From positions 2,418,001-2,482,000 of the forward strand of contig NZ_JABRVS010000001.1 of NCBI RefSeq assembly GCF_013248905.1: a stretch of 64,000 nucleotides of DNA. Reading direction: 5' to 3'. A program made the position numbers and the translations under genes. Below, in pieces: positions 43,572 to 53,283 of the stretch (positions within the stretch are counted from its first letter, which is position 1; the number at the start of each line of letters is the position of its first letter). The notes below the pieces were generated by a model. It worked only from the letters and a program-made list of their open reading frames with translations, did not search any database and was not told the DNA's origin. The DNA is from Shewanella sp. VB17 (GTDB lineage Bacteria > Pseudomonadota > Gammaproteobacteria > Enterobacterales > Shewanellaceae).

Positions 43572-46538
43572 CTAGTTTACTGTCGTTCGCCATCTTTGAT
43601 TTGAGCCTGAGTTATCATCCCAAATCGTGATATCCGAGTTGTCAACATTGGCGTTGGCATTAATCACTTTGTGATGATCTAGGCGAGAACGCAAGTAACC
43701 TCCATCTTGCTCCCATTGTTGAGCAGTGCCATTATTGCAATCAGTTACCACAATCGGCGTGTTATTTGCGGTGTTAGATCCTGCCAGCGCGACGCACTTA
43801 TCCCTGTTAATTTTAGTGTGAATGCGGCCTTTTTTGGGGTCGTAGAGCCATTGTTGGTTATTTTCACCGTGGCAGGGCTCTAATTTTAGGTGATTCCCGT
43901 TGGTTACGTTGCTTGCAGGGATCCCTAAACATCGGCCTCCTTGATGTGAACGTAACGTTGACCAAAGGTATACTTCTCTTTCTGTGCGCAGTTCCCAAGC
44001 TTGACTATTACTGCCATCAAATGTCCATGAGCCAACGAAGTTGCCATTACCTGCTCCCCATACATCAACAACATAATTAGGGTCTTGTGTTGCCCTTAGC
44101 CAATAGCCATCATAAATCCAACGTTGAGCGTCGCTGTTGTTGCACTGGCTGATCCCAATATTGCCGTTGTTGTAAGCTTGATCTCGATTGTCTAAACACA
44201 TGTTAGGGTTGACGCGATTTTTGAGCGTTTGGTTTGATTTATCATAAATCCACTGTTGATCATCTGATTGATGTTGACAGTCATATTGTTGAATAGCTTT
44301 CCCATCAGTGACTTGGTCATCATCGCCTGCAATATCGATACAATTACCGTTGCTCCAATTAACTATTCTGACGTAAAACTCCAGAGGATTATGGTGTTCA
44401 TTGTTGTCATTGGTCTTTGCTCGCTCCCACATTTGTAAATAGGCTTCGGCTGAATTCATAATGGACTCATAAATACGCGTTGGAGCCTGTTCGCGGATAT
44501 CTTGTAGGTGATCGGCAACCATACCGTAATGTGCCATACCATCATAGTTATAGTCATAGGTGCGGTTTCCTGACTGTTGCCGCTTAAATAGTAAACCAAA
44601 CTCTGAGGTAAAAGGGTATTTAAGCGGATTATTTTGGGCATCTGCTCTAGGGCCAGGCTGTTCACCTAATCCGCTCATGTCCGTTGCGAAACCGACACCA
44701 TGCACATAGTTTGTTTGTTCGACCTCATCAAGATATTGCGAGATAGTGCTGGCGATGTGGTCCGAGGTCCAGTTATAGGGTGTGACAAAGCCGCCTACGT
44801 GTACTGCACGCTTGAAATTACGATGCAGCTCTCCGTTTTTACCCGAATTCATCCAGCTATGAGATGAGATCACCCCGCTGTAGTGCCGCGCTTCGACAAT
44901 ATCCATTACCGAGTTGGCGGTTTTTTCACTCATATGGTCGAGCTCGATGAGCATTTTTTTATCTATCATACGATTGACCAGATACACACCGAGTTCCGAT
45001 AAACCTTGTTGATTACAGTGCTCGAGCGTGGGTGGATATTGTGATCCTACCATTGTTTTCGCTGCTTCTCTGATAATAGGAAGATCATTGAGCAGAGGAA
45101 AGTCAGAATGTAGGTTAATACCGTGAGTGAAACCGTCACACTCTTTAGCGTCAAAAGCATAGCCTGTACTGAGTACTTGACCTATGTTGATCACACTGTC
45201 TTCAACACGAGAGCCACCGAATCGATTATCAAATTTATGGGTTGGATAAACAATTCGTACGCCTAAGTCATAGACTTCTTGTAGTTGTTGCTCGACATCA
45301 AAACGAGAACAACTATCTTTGAGTCCACAATTAAAGGTTTCTGATGCCTCAATGCCCATCAACACGGCCAATTGTCCATTAGCTATTACTTCACGAGCTT
45401 GTTCAGGAGAGGTGACGAGGCGAAAGAATCCTTGGCCTATACCGCCTGCTTGGGCATCAATATAATCTTGCATTTTAGATAGGCTTTCTACTTGCAGTCG
45501 AATACTGTCCATGGTGTTGCAGCTGTTGTGGTTGCCCCAAGCGGCGGGGTTGATTGTCGACTGTATGTGGCACAATACTTCGTTTTCCACAAGATGAGTG
45601 ACGATCATTCTTTGCCCGCTAAGGTAGGCTCGTTCCATCCACTTATAATAATAACCCATATGGCTCATCTGTTTGTGATTCGGCCAGTGAGGAAAGTCTG
45701 GCCAACCACGAGTATCATAGCGATAAGTGATGTCGTTGTAGGCTAATACATTGCCTATGATGTCAAGTGCCCCTCTATAGCCATGTACTGTGCTGCTGTC
45801 GCTAAGAGCATGTTCGACACCAAAGCGGTGGAAAGGTTGACCATGCATAAAGCGGCCACCCATAAACTCATAAGAGGTAATATGAGTGTGAGGATCGATA
45901 AAGCCTCGTACACTCTGATCCACAGAGCCTTTAAGGGCGTCAATGTTGCCACTGACGTTGGTTGTTATTTCAGGAAAAGAGGAGCAATTATTTTGAGTGA
46001 CTAATTTAAAAGTCGTTTCAGCTTCTTGTTGTTCTATGTTGGGGAGTTCGATGATTGATAATGCATCATTGTGATAATCATAGTGCAGTGTTTTATTTAA
46101 TCCCGAGAGGTTAAACTGATAGAGAGTACTGTTAGTGTCTTGTGTGATAGCCCTTGTTTGCCATTCGGAAAAACGACTGACAGATTGACTCGCTATGATA
46201 TTTGAAGACGTATGTGCAGTGAGATAATAGCTATCTTGATCTGTCATCAGATAATGGTTTAAATCCGTCGGTTTAAAGTAAAAACGACTGGCATTGTGTA
46301 GCTCAGTGCTGGAAAAACCATAACTTTGCTCGTCGCTAATTTGCTGGTCATCAGTGCCGCGTTTTATATATTTTCCTGTTTGTGGAGATTGGATTGAATA
46401 GCAGCCTTGGGCGAGTGCATGCACAGGATTATCGCTATTATTTTGCGTGGTACTTTCTATTGATGTTGCCCAAGGTGGAGTGCTTGTTGTGACTCCTACG
46501 GTAAGTATAATTAGTTGAACTAATGATTTAATTTGCAT
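43572..46538 (-). CDS. Secreted M19 dipeptidase-like protein with two ricin-type lectin domains
   Basis: 988 residues. Signal peptide to about residue 25 (VQLIILTVGVTTSTPPWA). A central amidohydrolase-type domain (about residues 200-720) carries FIDPHTHITSYEFMGG, metal and fold motifs like HGINLHSDF, LIELDHMSEKTANSVMD and VISSHSW, which match the membrane dipeptidase (M19) family. The last 250 residues contain six QxW motifs (QQW, QRW, QAW, QQW, QQW, QRW), the mark of two beta-trefoil ricin-B carbohydrate-binding domains. A catalytic domain tethered to sugar binding suggests an extracellular enzyme acting on glycopeptides or cell-surface glycans; the substrate is inferred only. It is a single gene. 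Confidence 0.88.
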   Translation of the reverse strand: MQIKSLVQLIILTVGVTTSTPPWATSIESTTQNNSDNPVHALAQGCYSIQSPQTGKYIKRGTDDQQISDEQSYGFSSTELHNASRFYFKPTDLNHYLMTDQDSYYLTAHTSSNIIASQSVSRFSEWQTRAITQDTNSTLYQFNLSGLNKTLHYDYHNDALSIIELPNIEQQEAETTFKLVTQNNCSSFPEITTNVSGNIDALKGSVDQSVRGFIDPHTHITSYEFMGGRFMHGQPFHRFGVEHALSDSSTVHGYRGALDIIGNVLAYNDITYRYDTRGWPDFPHWPNHKQMSHMGYYYKWMERAYLSGQRMIVTHLVENEVLCHIQSTINPAAWGNHNSCNTMDSIRLQVESLSKMQDYIDAQAGGIGQGFFRLVTSPEQAREVIANGQLAVLMGIEASETFNCGLKDSCSRFDVEQQLQEVYDLGVRIVYPTHKFDNRFGGSRVEDSVINIGQVLSTGYAFDAKECDGFTHGINLHSDFPLLNDLPIIREAAKTMVGSQYPPTLEHCNQQGLSELGVYLVNRMIDKKMLIELDHMSEKTANSVMDIVEARHYSGVISSHSWMNSGKNGELHRNFKRAVHVGGFVTPYNWTSDHIASTISQYLDEVEQTNYVHGVGFATDMSGLGEQPGPRADAQNNPLKYPFTSEFGLLFKRQQSGNRTYDYNYDGMAHYGMVADHLQDIREQAPTRIYESIMNSAEAYLQMWERAKTNDNNEHHNPLEFYVRIVNWSNGNCIDIAGDDDQVTDGKAIQQYDCQHQSDDQQWIYDKSNQTLKNRVNPNMCLDNRDQAYNNGNIGISQCNNSDAQRWIYDGYWLRATQDPNYVVDVWGAGNGNFVGSWTFDGSNSQAWELRTEREVYLWSTLRSHQGGRCLGIPASNVTNGNHLKLEPCHGENNQQWLYDPKKGRIHTKINRDKCVALAGSNTANNTPIVVTDCNNGTAQQWEQDGGYLRSRLDHHKVINANANVDNSDITIWDDNSGSNQRWRTTVN

Positions 46539-46950
46539 TATTCCATGTCCTATATTAATTATTATGTAAGTCGTGTATTTGAAGGTAAGTGGTTAACTTT
46601 ACTTGTTAAATTTTTTACGTCTTGCGGTTTACTCTTGCTAACAGTACTTAACCCTTTTCCTTTGTACTTATATAGTAGGAAACTATTATTTGTATCTGCG
46701 TATAGTGTGAACAAATAAATGATGATTTTTTAATAATGGCACTATTAATTTCTTACTTAGCTAGAGTTCAGGTGACTTATTGTTTATTTTATTGTTTCAG
46801 ATTTGGCCATAATAATGTCCCCCTCGAGAATACCGGTTTACCTTACTTGGGCTATGTACGTTGAGTTTGACAGCAACCTAGCGATTAAGCTAACTTGTGC
46901 GCTTTAGTATGCTGGTATGGAATCGATGACTGATAAGAAGGTAAATTAGT
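46539..46950. other. Divergent intergenic region
   Basis: 412 bases between the divergent M19/lectin gene and the HAD phosphatase gene. No gene, operator or repeat was recognised. Confidence 0.5.
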
Positions 46951-47757
46951 ATGTATAAAATAGCGATCTCAGATCTCGATGGAACATTGCTGGGGGCAGA
47001 TCATCAGATCTCAGCGAGCACTAAGGACAGTATTCAGCGTTGGGTGGATAAAGGGTATAAATTTGTTATCGCCACTGGTCGGCATTATATTGAGGCAAAC
47101 AGTGTACAAGAACATCTTGATATCCCTATTTATCTCATTACTTCAAACGGTGCTCGAGTCCATAATCGTGAAGGTCAGATTATTCATCAGCAGGATCTAG
47201 ACAGTGATATTGCCCAAGAAATTAGTGATACGAAATTTGATTATGCTGTGCAGGTAAATCTATATACCGATCAGACTTGGTATACAAGTCACCGCATAAA
47301 AGAGTTGGACGATATAGGATTAAACGGGGCCTTTGACTGCGTAGCAACAGAGTTAAGTGCACTTGATAAAAGCAATACGATCAAAATGTTTTTCTGGGCA
47401 GAGCAGGAATTGTTACAACCTATTTATGAGGAGTTAAACGCTCGTTACGGTGACCGTATTAACCTAACTTTCTCATTGGAAAATTGTTTAGAAGTGATGC
47501 AAGCGAATACCAATAAAGGTGAAGCTGTCAAAGTGGTATTAAAAGATAAAGGCTTACAATTGACAGAGGCAGTGGCCTTTGGAGACGGTATGAATGATGT
47601 TGAGATGCTCAGCGTGGTTGCTAAACCTGTGCTGATGGAAAACTCTCAACAAGCGTTACGTCAAGCATTACCTGATGCTGAGCTAACCCTGTCGTCAACA
47701 GAACACGGCGTAGCAGTCATGATGAATAAAATTTTATTAGCGCAAGAAAACAGTTGA
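46951..47757 (+). CDS. HAD-superfamily sugar phosphatase, Cof/YidA type
   Basis: 268 residues. HAD motif I DLDGTLLG (nucleophile Asp8, acid/base Asp10), motif II TGRHY-type region, motif III Lys near residue 195 and motif IV GDGMNDVEML are all present with a type IIB cap between. Cof-type members dephosphorylate sugar phosphates and other small phosphoesters. It lies upstream of a sugar PTS, though on the opposite strand, so a role in relieving sugar-phosphate stress is possible. It is followed by a structured region at 47797. Confidence 0.88.
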   Translation: MYKIAISDLDGTLLGADHQISASTKDSIQRWVDKGYKFVIATGRHYIEANSVQEHLDIPIYLITSNGARVHNREGQIIHQQDLDSDIAQEISDTKFDYAVQVNLYTDQTWYTSHRIKELDDIGLNGAFDCVATELSALDKSNTIKMFFWAEQELLQPIYEELNARYGDRINLTFSLENCLEVMQANTNKGEAVKVVLKDKGLQLTEAVAFGDGMNDVEMLSVVAKPVLMENSQQALRQALPDAELTLSSTEHGVAVMMNKILLAQENS

Positions 47758-47796
47758 GTGACAGTTGTTCATTTATGTCGGTTATCCTTGGGATCT

Positions 47797-47856
47797 AAGA
47801 ATCAAACTACCTGAAGATTCAGGATGCCTGTCTCTTCAACGAATAGTTTGATTCTT
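47797..47856. repeat. Nested inverted repeat
   Basis: AAGAATCAAACTA (47797-47809) is perfectly complementary to TAGTTTGATTCTT (47844-47856). Inside it, CCTGAA-GA-TTCAGG (47810-47823) forms a second small hairpin. It could be a terminator for the HAD gene or a small RNA fold. Confidence 0.6.
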
Positions 47857-48165
47857 TATCGCCTTTAAATTGATAGCTTGCTAGTGACTTTGTCAATCAG
47901 TATTAAAGATAGGATTATCGTTATTTGGTTCAATAGACTCTGTAAATAAGCAATTGGAGCGAATGAAAAGGGGTGGTTTGTGGAAAATTCATATTTTCTA
48001 AATCATGACTATCTAAACGAAATGAGCCATCTTTACTTATTGTACTAGTCTCACTGTTGATTAAACTTTACTGATACTCTCATTTTTTTTACGGCATTGA
48101 GTCATCTTATGGCTGCCGACTGATTGACATCACCTACCTGATAGAGACTAAAACGTAGAATTATA

Positions 48166-48232
48166 ATAGGGGGAACATTTATTGTGTTTCCCCCTATAAG
48201 CACAGAATGAATTAAAAGTTTAATTCATTCTG
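48166..48232 (-). terminator. Tandem hairpins after ptsG
   Basis: ATAGGGGGAA pairs with TTCCCCCTAT (48166-48197); CAGAATGAATTAAA pairs with its complement across a 2-base centre (48203-48232). They lie just past the minus-strand stop at 48248. Confidence 0.6.
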
Positions 48233-48247
48233 CTCCAGATGATGACT

Positions 48248-49990
48248 CTACAGTGGCTGGTTTAACGCATTTGCCAATGCGGCGGTATTGGTTTTAAATA
48301 GTAAGTGAATGACCTGACTATTTAGGATAACCATATCTTCAACATTATTATTCAGTAATGCTTGCTTATCGATGGTCTCACTGTTTTTTACTTCAATACG
48401 TAAGCGATTGTCAGCTATCGATCGACAAGATGTAATCTCACCTAAAACAGATTTTATCGCGGTAGCTTGAGCATTAACGGCTGTGTTGACGACTACAGGG
48501 CTCTCAATTACCGGCGCTATTTTTGTTTGCACGAAACTCCCAGATCCAATCATTTCGTCTATTTCAGTTCGCGTCACTTCAGCTATGGTACCAACAATGG
48601 CTTGTATCGCGTTACCAGAAATAAGCACTCCACTGGCGCCTAGCTGTTTTAACCGAGCTTGGTCAACTTTACTGGTATCAACGACGTCAATACGTAAACG
48701 GGTGATGCATGAATCCACATTGGTTAAGTTTGCAGGGCCGCCAAAAGCTTCGATAAAATTGCGCGCTCTTTCAGTGCCAACGGCTGATTCGATTTCGAGA
48801 TCGTCATCGGTACGTCCAGGTGTTTTTAAATTCAACGAGACGATTAATACTCTAAAGACAGTATAATAAACTGCAGCGTAAATTAAACCGAGTAGCGCCA
48901 ACAAGCCTATTTTTTGTGAATGGCCAGAGAGTACTAAAAAGTCGATTAACCCGTGTGAAAATGATGTGCCATGAACGACGCCGAGCATATTAACCAATAC
49001 ATAAGCGAATCCAGCAAGTAATGCATGTACGACGTACAGTACAGGTGCCGCAAACAAGAAGGCAAATTCAATAGGCTCAGTGATACCAGTTAAAAAGGCG
49101 GTTAAGGCTGCAGACATCATAATCCCGCCAACCAAGGTACGGTTTTCAGGTTTTGCAGTATGCCAAATAGCAAGAGCGGCAGCAGGAAGACCAAACATTT
49201 TAAATAGATAACCACCAGCTAATTGACCGAATCCATTACCAGCAGCACGGCTGGCATCATCAGCTTGTAAATAGCAAGTCAATACACCCGTCGCTTCTTT
49301 GCCTAAACTGTCGACGCAATTACCAGCCTCGAAGAAGAAGGGGACATTCCACACATGGTGTAAACCGACTGGAATTAATAAACGTTCTACGACACCGTAG
49401 ATACCAAACGCTAAGGTTGGATTTTGATAGGCTGCCCAGTTAGAGAATGTTGCCAATAAATGAGCAATGGGTGGCCATATAAATGACAAGATCACCCCTG
49501 CTACGATGGCAGCTAAGCCAGTGATTATTGGGACACTACGTTTGCCTGAGAAAAACCCTAGGTATGAAGGTAGCTGTATTTTATAAAAACGATTGAATGT
49601 CCAAGCTGCGATAGCACCTGCAATCATGCCACCAAATACACCGACATCAGTTCCTGGTTCTAATACATCAATGCTTTTTGTCATAATGGAATAACCGACC
49701 AGTGCTGCCATGGCAGCTACGCCATCATTTTTAGCAAAACCAAGTGCAATACCAATAGCGAATAACAAACCCATGTTACCAAATATGGCTTCGCCAGCTT
49801 GGACCATAAGCAAGTTAACGATATCTGGGAGTACACTGAAATTAGCCGCACCAACCCCTAATAAAATACCTGCAACCGGCAGTACTGATACCGGTAACAT
49901 GACCGATTTTCCGACTTTCTGCAAGATTGAAAATGCATCGGTGAGGTGGGATTTTTTAGGGTTAATGTTATTTTTTGTTTTAGTTGTCAT
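48248..49990 (-). CDS. ptsG: PTS glucose-type EIIBC component with an additional IIB-like domain
   Basis: Sugar permease of the phosphotransferase system. 580 residues from ATG 49990 (AAGG eight bases upstream); a further ATG at 50008 lacks a ribosome binding site. The EIIC part (residues 15-400) closely follows E. coli PtsG: LQKVGKSVMLPVSVLPVAGILLGVG, IWPPIAHL and GITEPIEFAF. The EIIB domain has the phospho-cysteine in VDSCITRLRI. The last 75 residues (from about 500) look like a second IIB copy: NRLRIEV then NNNVEDMVILNSQVIHLLF, aligning with TRLRIDV and GASGVLISGNAIQAIVG, but the CITRLR cysteine is lost. Specificity is probably glucose or a related sugar. It is 50 bases downstream of the EIIA-HPr-EI gene. 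Confidence 0.9.
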   Translation of the reverse strand: MTTKTKNNINPKKSHLTDAFSILQKVGKSVMLPVSVLPVAGILLGVGAANFSVLPDIVNLLMVQAGEAIFGNMGLLFAIGIALGFAKNDGVAAMAALVGYSIMTKSIDVLEPGTDVGVFGGMIAGAIAAWTFNRFYKIQLPSYLGFFSGKRSVPIITGLAAIVAGVILSFIWPPIAHLLATFSNWAAYQNPTLAFGIYGVVERLLIPVGLHHVWNVPFFFEAGNCVDSLGKEATGVLTCYLQADDASRAAGNGFGQLAGGYLFKMFGLPAAALAIWHTAKPENRTLVGGIMMSAALTAFLTGITEPIEFAFLFAAPVLYVVHALLAGFAYVLVNMLGVVHGTSFSHGLIDFLVLSGHSQKIGLLALLGLIYAAVYYTVFRVLIVSLNLKTPGRTDDDLEIESAVGTERARNFIEAFGGPANLTNVDSCITRLRIDVVDTSKVDQARLKQLGASGVLISGNAIQAIVGTIAEVTRTEIDEMIGSGSFVQTKIAPVIESPVVVNTAVNAQATAIKSVLGEITSCRSIADNRLRIEVKNSETIDKQALLNNNVEDMVILNSQVIHLLFKTNTAALANALNQPL

Positions 49991-50040
49991 TATTGTTACC
50001 TTGTTCATTTTAGCTATTTACTGCTGAATTAATCAAAAAA

Positions 50041-52614
50041 TTATGATTGCTTTGATATCGTCAGTAAGGTCACAGGATCTCGCATTAGCTCACGAACATC
50101 TTTAGCGTCAGCACAGACTAAAGCTTTCGCGGCTAATGCTTTACATGCGTGGTGATTTAATTGGCGTATTTGATGTTTGATTTCAGGGATGCTAGGAACG
50201 CTGACGGATAATTCATCAATGCCTAGACCAACCAAAATAGGCACAGCGTCTTTTTCACCGGCCAAACCACCACATATCCCCACCCACTTCCCTTTAGCGT
50301 GAGCCGCCTTAGTGGTGAGTTCAATTAACCGTAACACTGCTGGGTGTAATCCATCGGCAAGGGCTGCTAATTTTGGATGACCGCGATCGATAGCTAAGGT
50401 GTATTGAGTTAAATCATTGGTACCTATAGAAAAGAAATCAACGTGCTCAGCGAGTACGTCAGCGATGATGGCTGCAGATGGGACTTCAATCATGATCCCA
50501 ATTTCAATATTACTCATGTCGATGGCTAATTTATCAGCTTCTTCGTTTAATACTTGTTTCGCTAGTTTTAATTCAAATAAGGATGCAACCATAGGGAACA
50601 TGATACGCAAGCGTCCAGCGGCTGAGGCTTTAAGTAAAGCGCGGATCTGTTGACGTAATATGGCAGGTTTATCTAGGCCAACTCGAATGCCTCGCTCGCC
50701 GAGAAAGGGATTATCTTCTTTAGGCAAGGGTAAATAAGATAAGGGTTTATCACCGCCAACATCCAATGTCCGCACCACAAGAGGGCGTTCACCTAATGTG
50801 TTAAGAACTTGTCGGTAAGCTTGCTCTTGCTCAGCTTCTGTTGGTGAAATTGCTTGATCTTGATATAAAAACTCAGAGCGTAATAGACCGACAGCTTCGC
50901 CACCTAATTCAACCAATTGTTTGGCATCGGTGACATTGGCTATGTTACCGGCTACTTCAAACCGGGTGCCATCTAACGTCACAGCAGCTTCATCTTTATG
51001 TTCAAGTGCAATGGTGTGTTGCTCTTGGTTAGCTTCTTTAATGGCTTGCAGTTGCAACATTTCCTCTTGAGTAGGATTAAGCAGTAAATAGCCTTTGGCA
51101 GTATCCAGTAGGACTTCTGTATTGTGTAATGTTAATACTTTTGGATCGACAGCTGCCATCGCAGCAATCCCCATTGCACGAGCCAAAATAGCACTGTGGC
51201 TTGTTGTTCCACCTAAAGAGGTACAGATCCCAAGTACGTGATCAGGGTTGAGCTTGGCAGTGTCTGAAGGTGTTAGTTCTTTGGCGACAATAATGGTATT
51301 TTCTGGTAGTTGTGCAGGAATGGTGTCTTGTGATAATCCGGCGAGTATACGGGAGACACGGTTGCCGACATCGTTTAAATCAATTGCTCTGCCAGCTAAT
51401 AAATTATTATCCATAGAAGCCAATTTGTTTGCTTGTCTGCAAACACTTTTTTCCCAAGCGTAAGGCGCAGATTTTCCTTGTTTAAGTTCTGTTTGGCAGC
51501 GTTGATATAAGTCAGGATCATTGAGTAGTTCTTGATGAGCAATGAAAATATCGGCTTTATCTTCCATTCCCTTGCTGCGAAGTTCGTCGACTAATTCAAC
51601 CAGAGTTGCGTCTGCAATTTTGATGGCATTATCGAGTTTGGTTTGTTCAACAAGAGGATCACTGGCAAAAGTATCAAATTTAGGCACTTGGGCTTCAATG
51701 ACATAGAGTCTACCTTTCACTTGTCCTGGTGAGGCTTCAACACCGAGTAATCTGCGTGGATCTTGACTGTGTTGTAATAACAGTGAAGGTTCAGAAAAAG
51801 GATCGAAATCATTACTTGTATCTATGGCTGTGGCTTCTTCACCGAGTCCTGATTGTATGGCTTGAGTTAAGGCTTCAATAGCAGCGAGTTGATCTGTCCC
51901 TTTAGCTAGAATGACAATCTTATCCCCACAACGAATGTCTAATCCCATTATGCCGACGACACTACGTGCGTTTGTTTGTTCTGCTGCTTTCTCTATCATC
52001 ACATCACAAGAGAAGGGTTTAATGGCGGTAACAATAGCAGCCGCAGGTCGAGCATGAATACCAGTCGGATTGATAACAGTAATTGGGGCTGAAGTTAACA
52101 TATTATCAGACTTTTCAACTGCTTGAGTTTGATTTTCAGATGATAGTACAACGTCAAATAACACATCACCTGCACGGATGTTTTTCTGTGTTGTCGGGAT
52201 TAAGCTGCTAATTTGCTGCATGTCAGTAAGTAGGACGACGGTACGTAAACTCGTCGCTTGCTCACCGACTTTATCTAAATCGAGTTTAATTAACGGTGTT
52301 TGGGCGGCAACAATGTCACCTTCTTTCACTAAAGCCTCAAATCCTTCTCCTTTGAGCTTTACTGTGTCGACACCTATGTGTAATAAGATTTCAATCCCTG
52401 CGGCTGTTTTTAAGGTTATTGCATGTTTCGAAGGATGTATTTGAGTGATTTGAGCTTCACAAGGGGCATGTAAAATGTTGTCTGTAGGGTCAACGGCAAA
52501 ACCATCACCAACCATTTTTTGAGCAAATGCAGCATCAGGTATGTCACTCAGCGGACAACTTAGCCCGGTAAAAGGTGACAGTAATTGCAGTCTTGTTGAA
52601 ATTGGATTATTCAT
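50041..52614 (-). CDS. PTS multiphosphoryl transfer protein (EIIA-Glc / HPr / enzyme I fusion)
   Basis: 857 residues carrying the whole soluble phosphorelay. EIIA-Glc-like domain 1-150 with the paired histidines His64 and His79 (LLHIGVDTVKLKGEGF); HPr domain about 175-260 with His187 (NPTGIHARPAA); enzyme I domain about 285-850 with the active histidine in GGTTSHSAILARA and the PEP site LFSIGTNDLTQYTLA-type sequence. Fused EIIA-HPr-EI proteins are known for N-acetylglucosamine (NagF) and fructose systems. GGAG precedes the ATG. With ptsG it makes a self-sufficient sugar PTS. Confidence 0.94.
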   Translation of the reverse strand: MNNPISTRLQLLSPFTGLSCPLSDIPDAAFAQKMVGDGFAVDPTDNILHAPCEAQITQIHPSKHAITLKTAAGIEILLHIGVDTVKLKGEGFEALVKEGDIVAAQTPLIKLDLDKVGEQATSLRTVVLLTDMQQISSLIPTTQKNIRAGDVLFDVVLSSENQTQAVEKSDNMLTSAPITVINPTGIHARPAAAIVTAIKPFSCDVMIEKAAEQTNARSVVGIMGLDIRCGDKIVILAKGTDQLAAIEALTQAIQSGLGEEATAIDTSNDFDPFSEPSLLLQHSQDPRRLLGVEASPGQVKGRLYVIEAQVPKFDTFASDPLVEQTKLDNAIKIADATLVELVDELRSKGMEDKADIFIAHQELLNDPDLYQRCQTELKQGKSAPYAWEKSVCRQANKLASMDNNLLAGRAIDLNDVGNRVSRILAGLSQDTIPAQLPENTIIVAKELTPSDTAKLNPDHVLGICTSLGGTTSHSAILARAMGIAAMAAVDPKVLTLHNTEVLLDTAKGYLLLNPTQEEMLQLQAIKEANQEQHTIALEHKDEAAVTLDGTRFEVAGNIANVTDAKQLVELGGEAVGLLRSEFLYQDQAISPTEAEQEQAYRQVLNTLGERPLVVRTLDVGGDKPLSYLPLPKEDNPFLGERGIRVGLDKPAILRQQIRALLKASAAGRLRIMFPMVASLFELKLAKQVLNEEADKLAIDMSNIEIGIMIEVPSAAIIADVLAEHVDFFSIGTNDLTQYTLAIDRGHPKLAALADGLHPAVLRLIELTTKAAHAKGKWVGICGGLAGEKDAVPILVGLGIDELSVSVPSIPEIKHQIRQLNHHACKALAAKALVCADAKDVRELMRDPVTLLTISKQS

Positions 52615-53283
52615 TGCTACTCCGGGTACAGTGCTTTAAAGACATGATTTCCATTAACATTTTACTCCGTTTTTAAAGCTATGTTATTATTTTTTTAACG
52701 ATTTCACACATATTATGCGTATACCGCTCGTGAGTATTATCCCTTGATAAGTAAGGGATATATTGTATTCCCAGTTCTTAGCTGAGTATTTGAACCAATA
52801 AATGTCGTATTATTGTGGGCTTAATAAGCTAACAATATACCATCATGGTGACTTGTTCTGATTGCCACATTCTCTGATGAAGAAAAATTACACTCAAACG
52901 CCATGAATGACTGTGACTTTTAGCACATTTTTAGTCGTAAATGTAATTTTATAACGATATTAACAGTAATACTTGATGAGTAAATCATTATTTAAGATAA
53001 ATTAAGTTCAACGATGATCGTGTCTAGTGTTTTGATACGCGCTCATTTCGATGTTGTTATCTATATAGAATAGATAGCAGGATGCTACAGATGATGGGAT
53101 TTAGTAAAATGGGGCTACAGGTCGATTGCCTCTTACGTATATAGCGTAATGATTGATATTTTTGTGATGGATAACGCACTACAGGTGGATATTAAATTAA
53201 GGTAGGGCACTCGAATAGATTAGCGGTGCAATTTATCTTGATGAGTGAAATAATACCAGTAGATTTTTTTGGGAGTGAATCGT
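52615..53283. other. Divergent intergenic region between PTS operon and gmhB
   Basis: About 670 AT-rich bases without a gene. It should hold both promoters. A CRP-like palindrome is at 52912-52927. Confidence 0.55.
52912..52927. promoter_or_regulatory. Possible CRP site upstream of the PTS operon
   Basis: TGTGACTTTTAGCACA matches TGTGA-N6-TCACA with one mismatch. It is about 300 bases upstream of the EIIA-HPr-EI start, so catabolite control of the PTS is plausible. Confidence 0.5.

Larger units (their letters stand above)
47758..48247. other. Intergenic region with several stem-loops
   Basis: 490 bases between convergent genes. It contains a two-level inverted repeat at 47797-47856 and two hairpins at 48166-48197 and 48203-48232; nothing codes convincingly. 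Confidence 0.55.
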
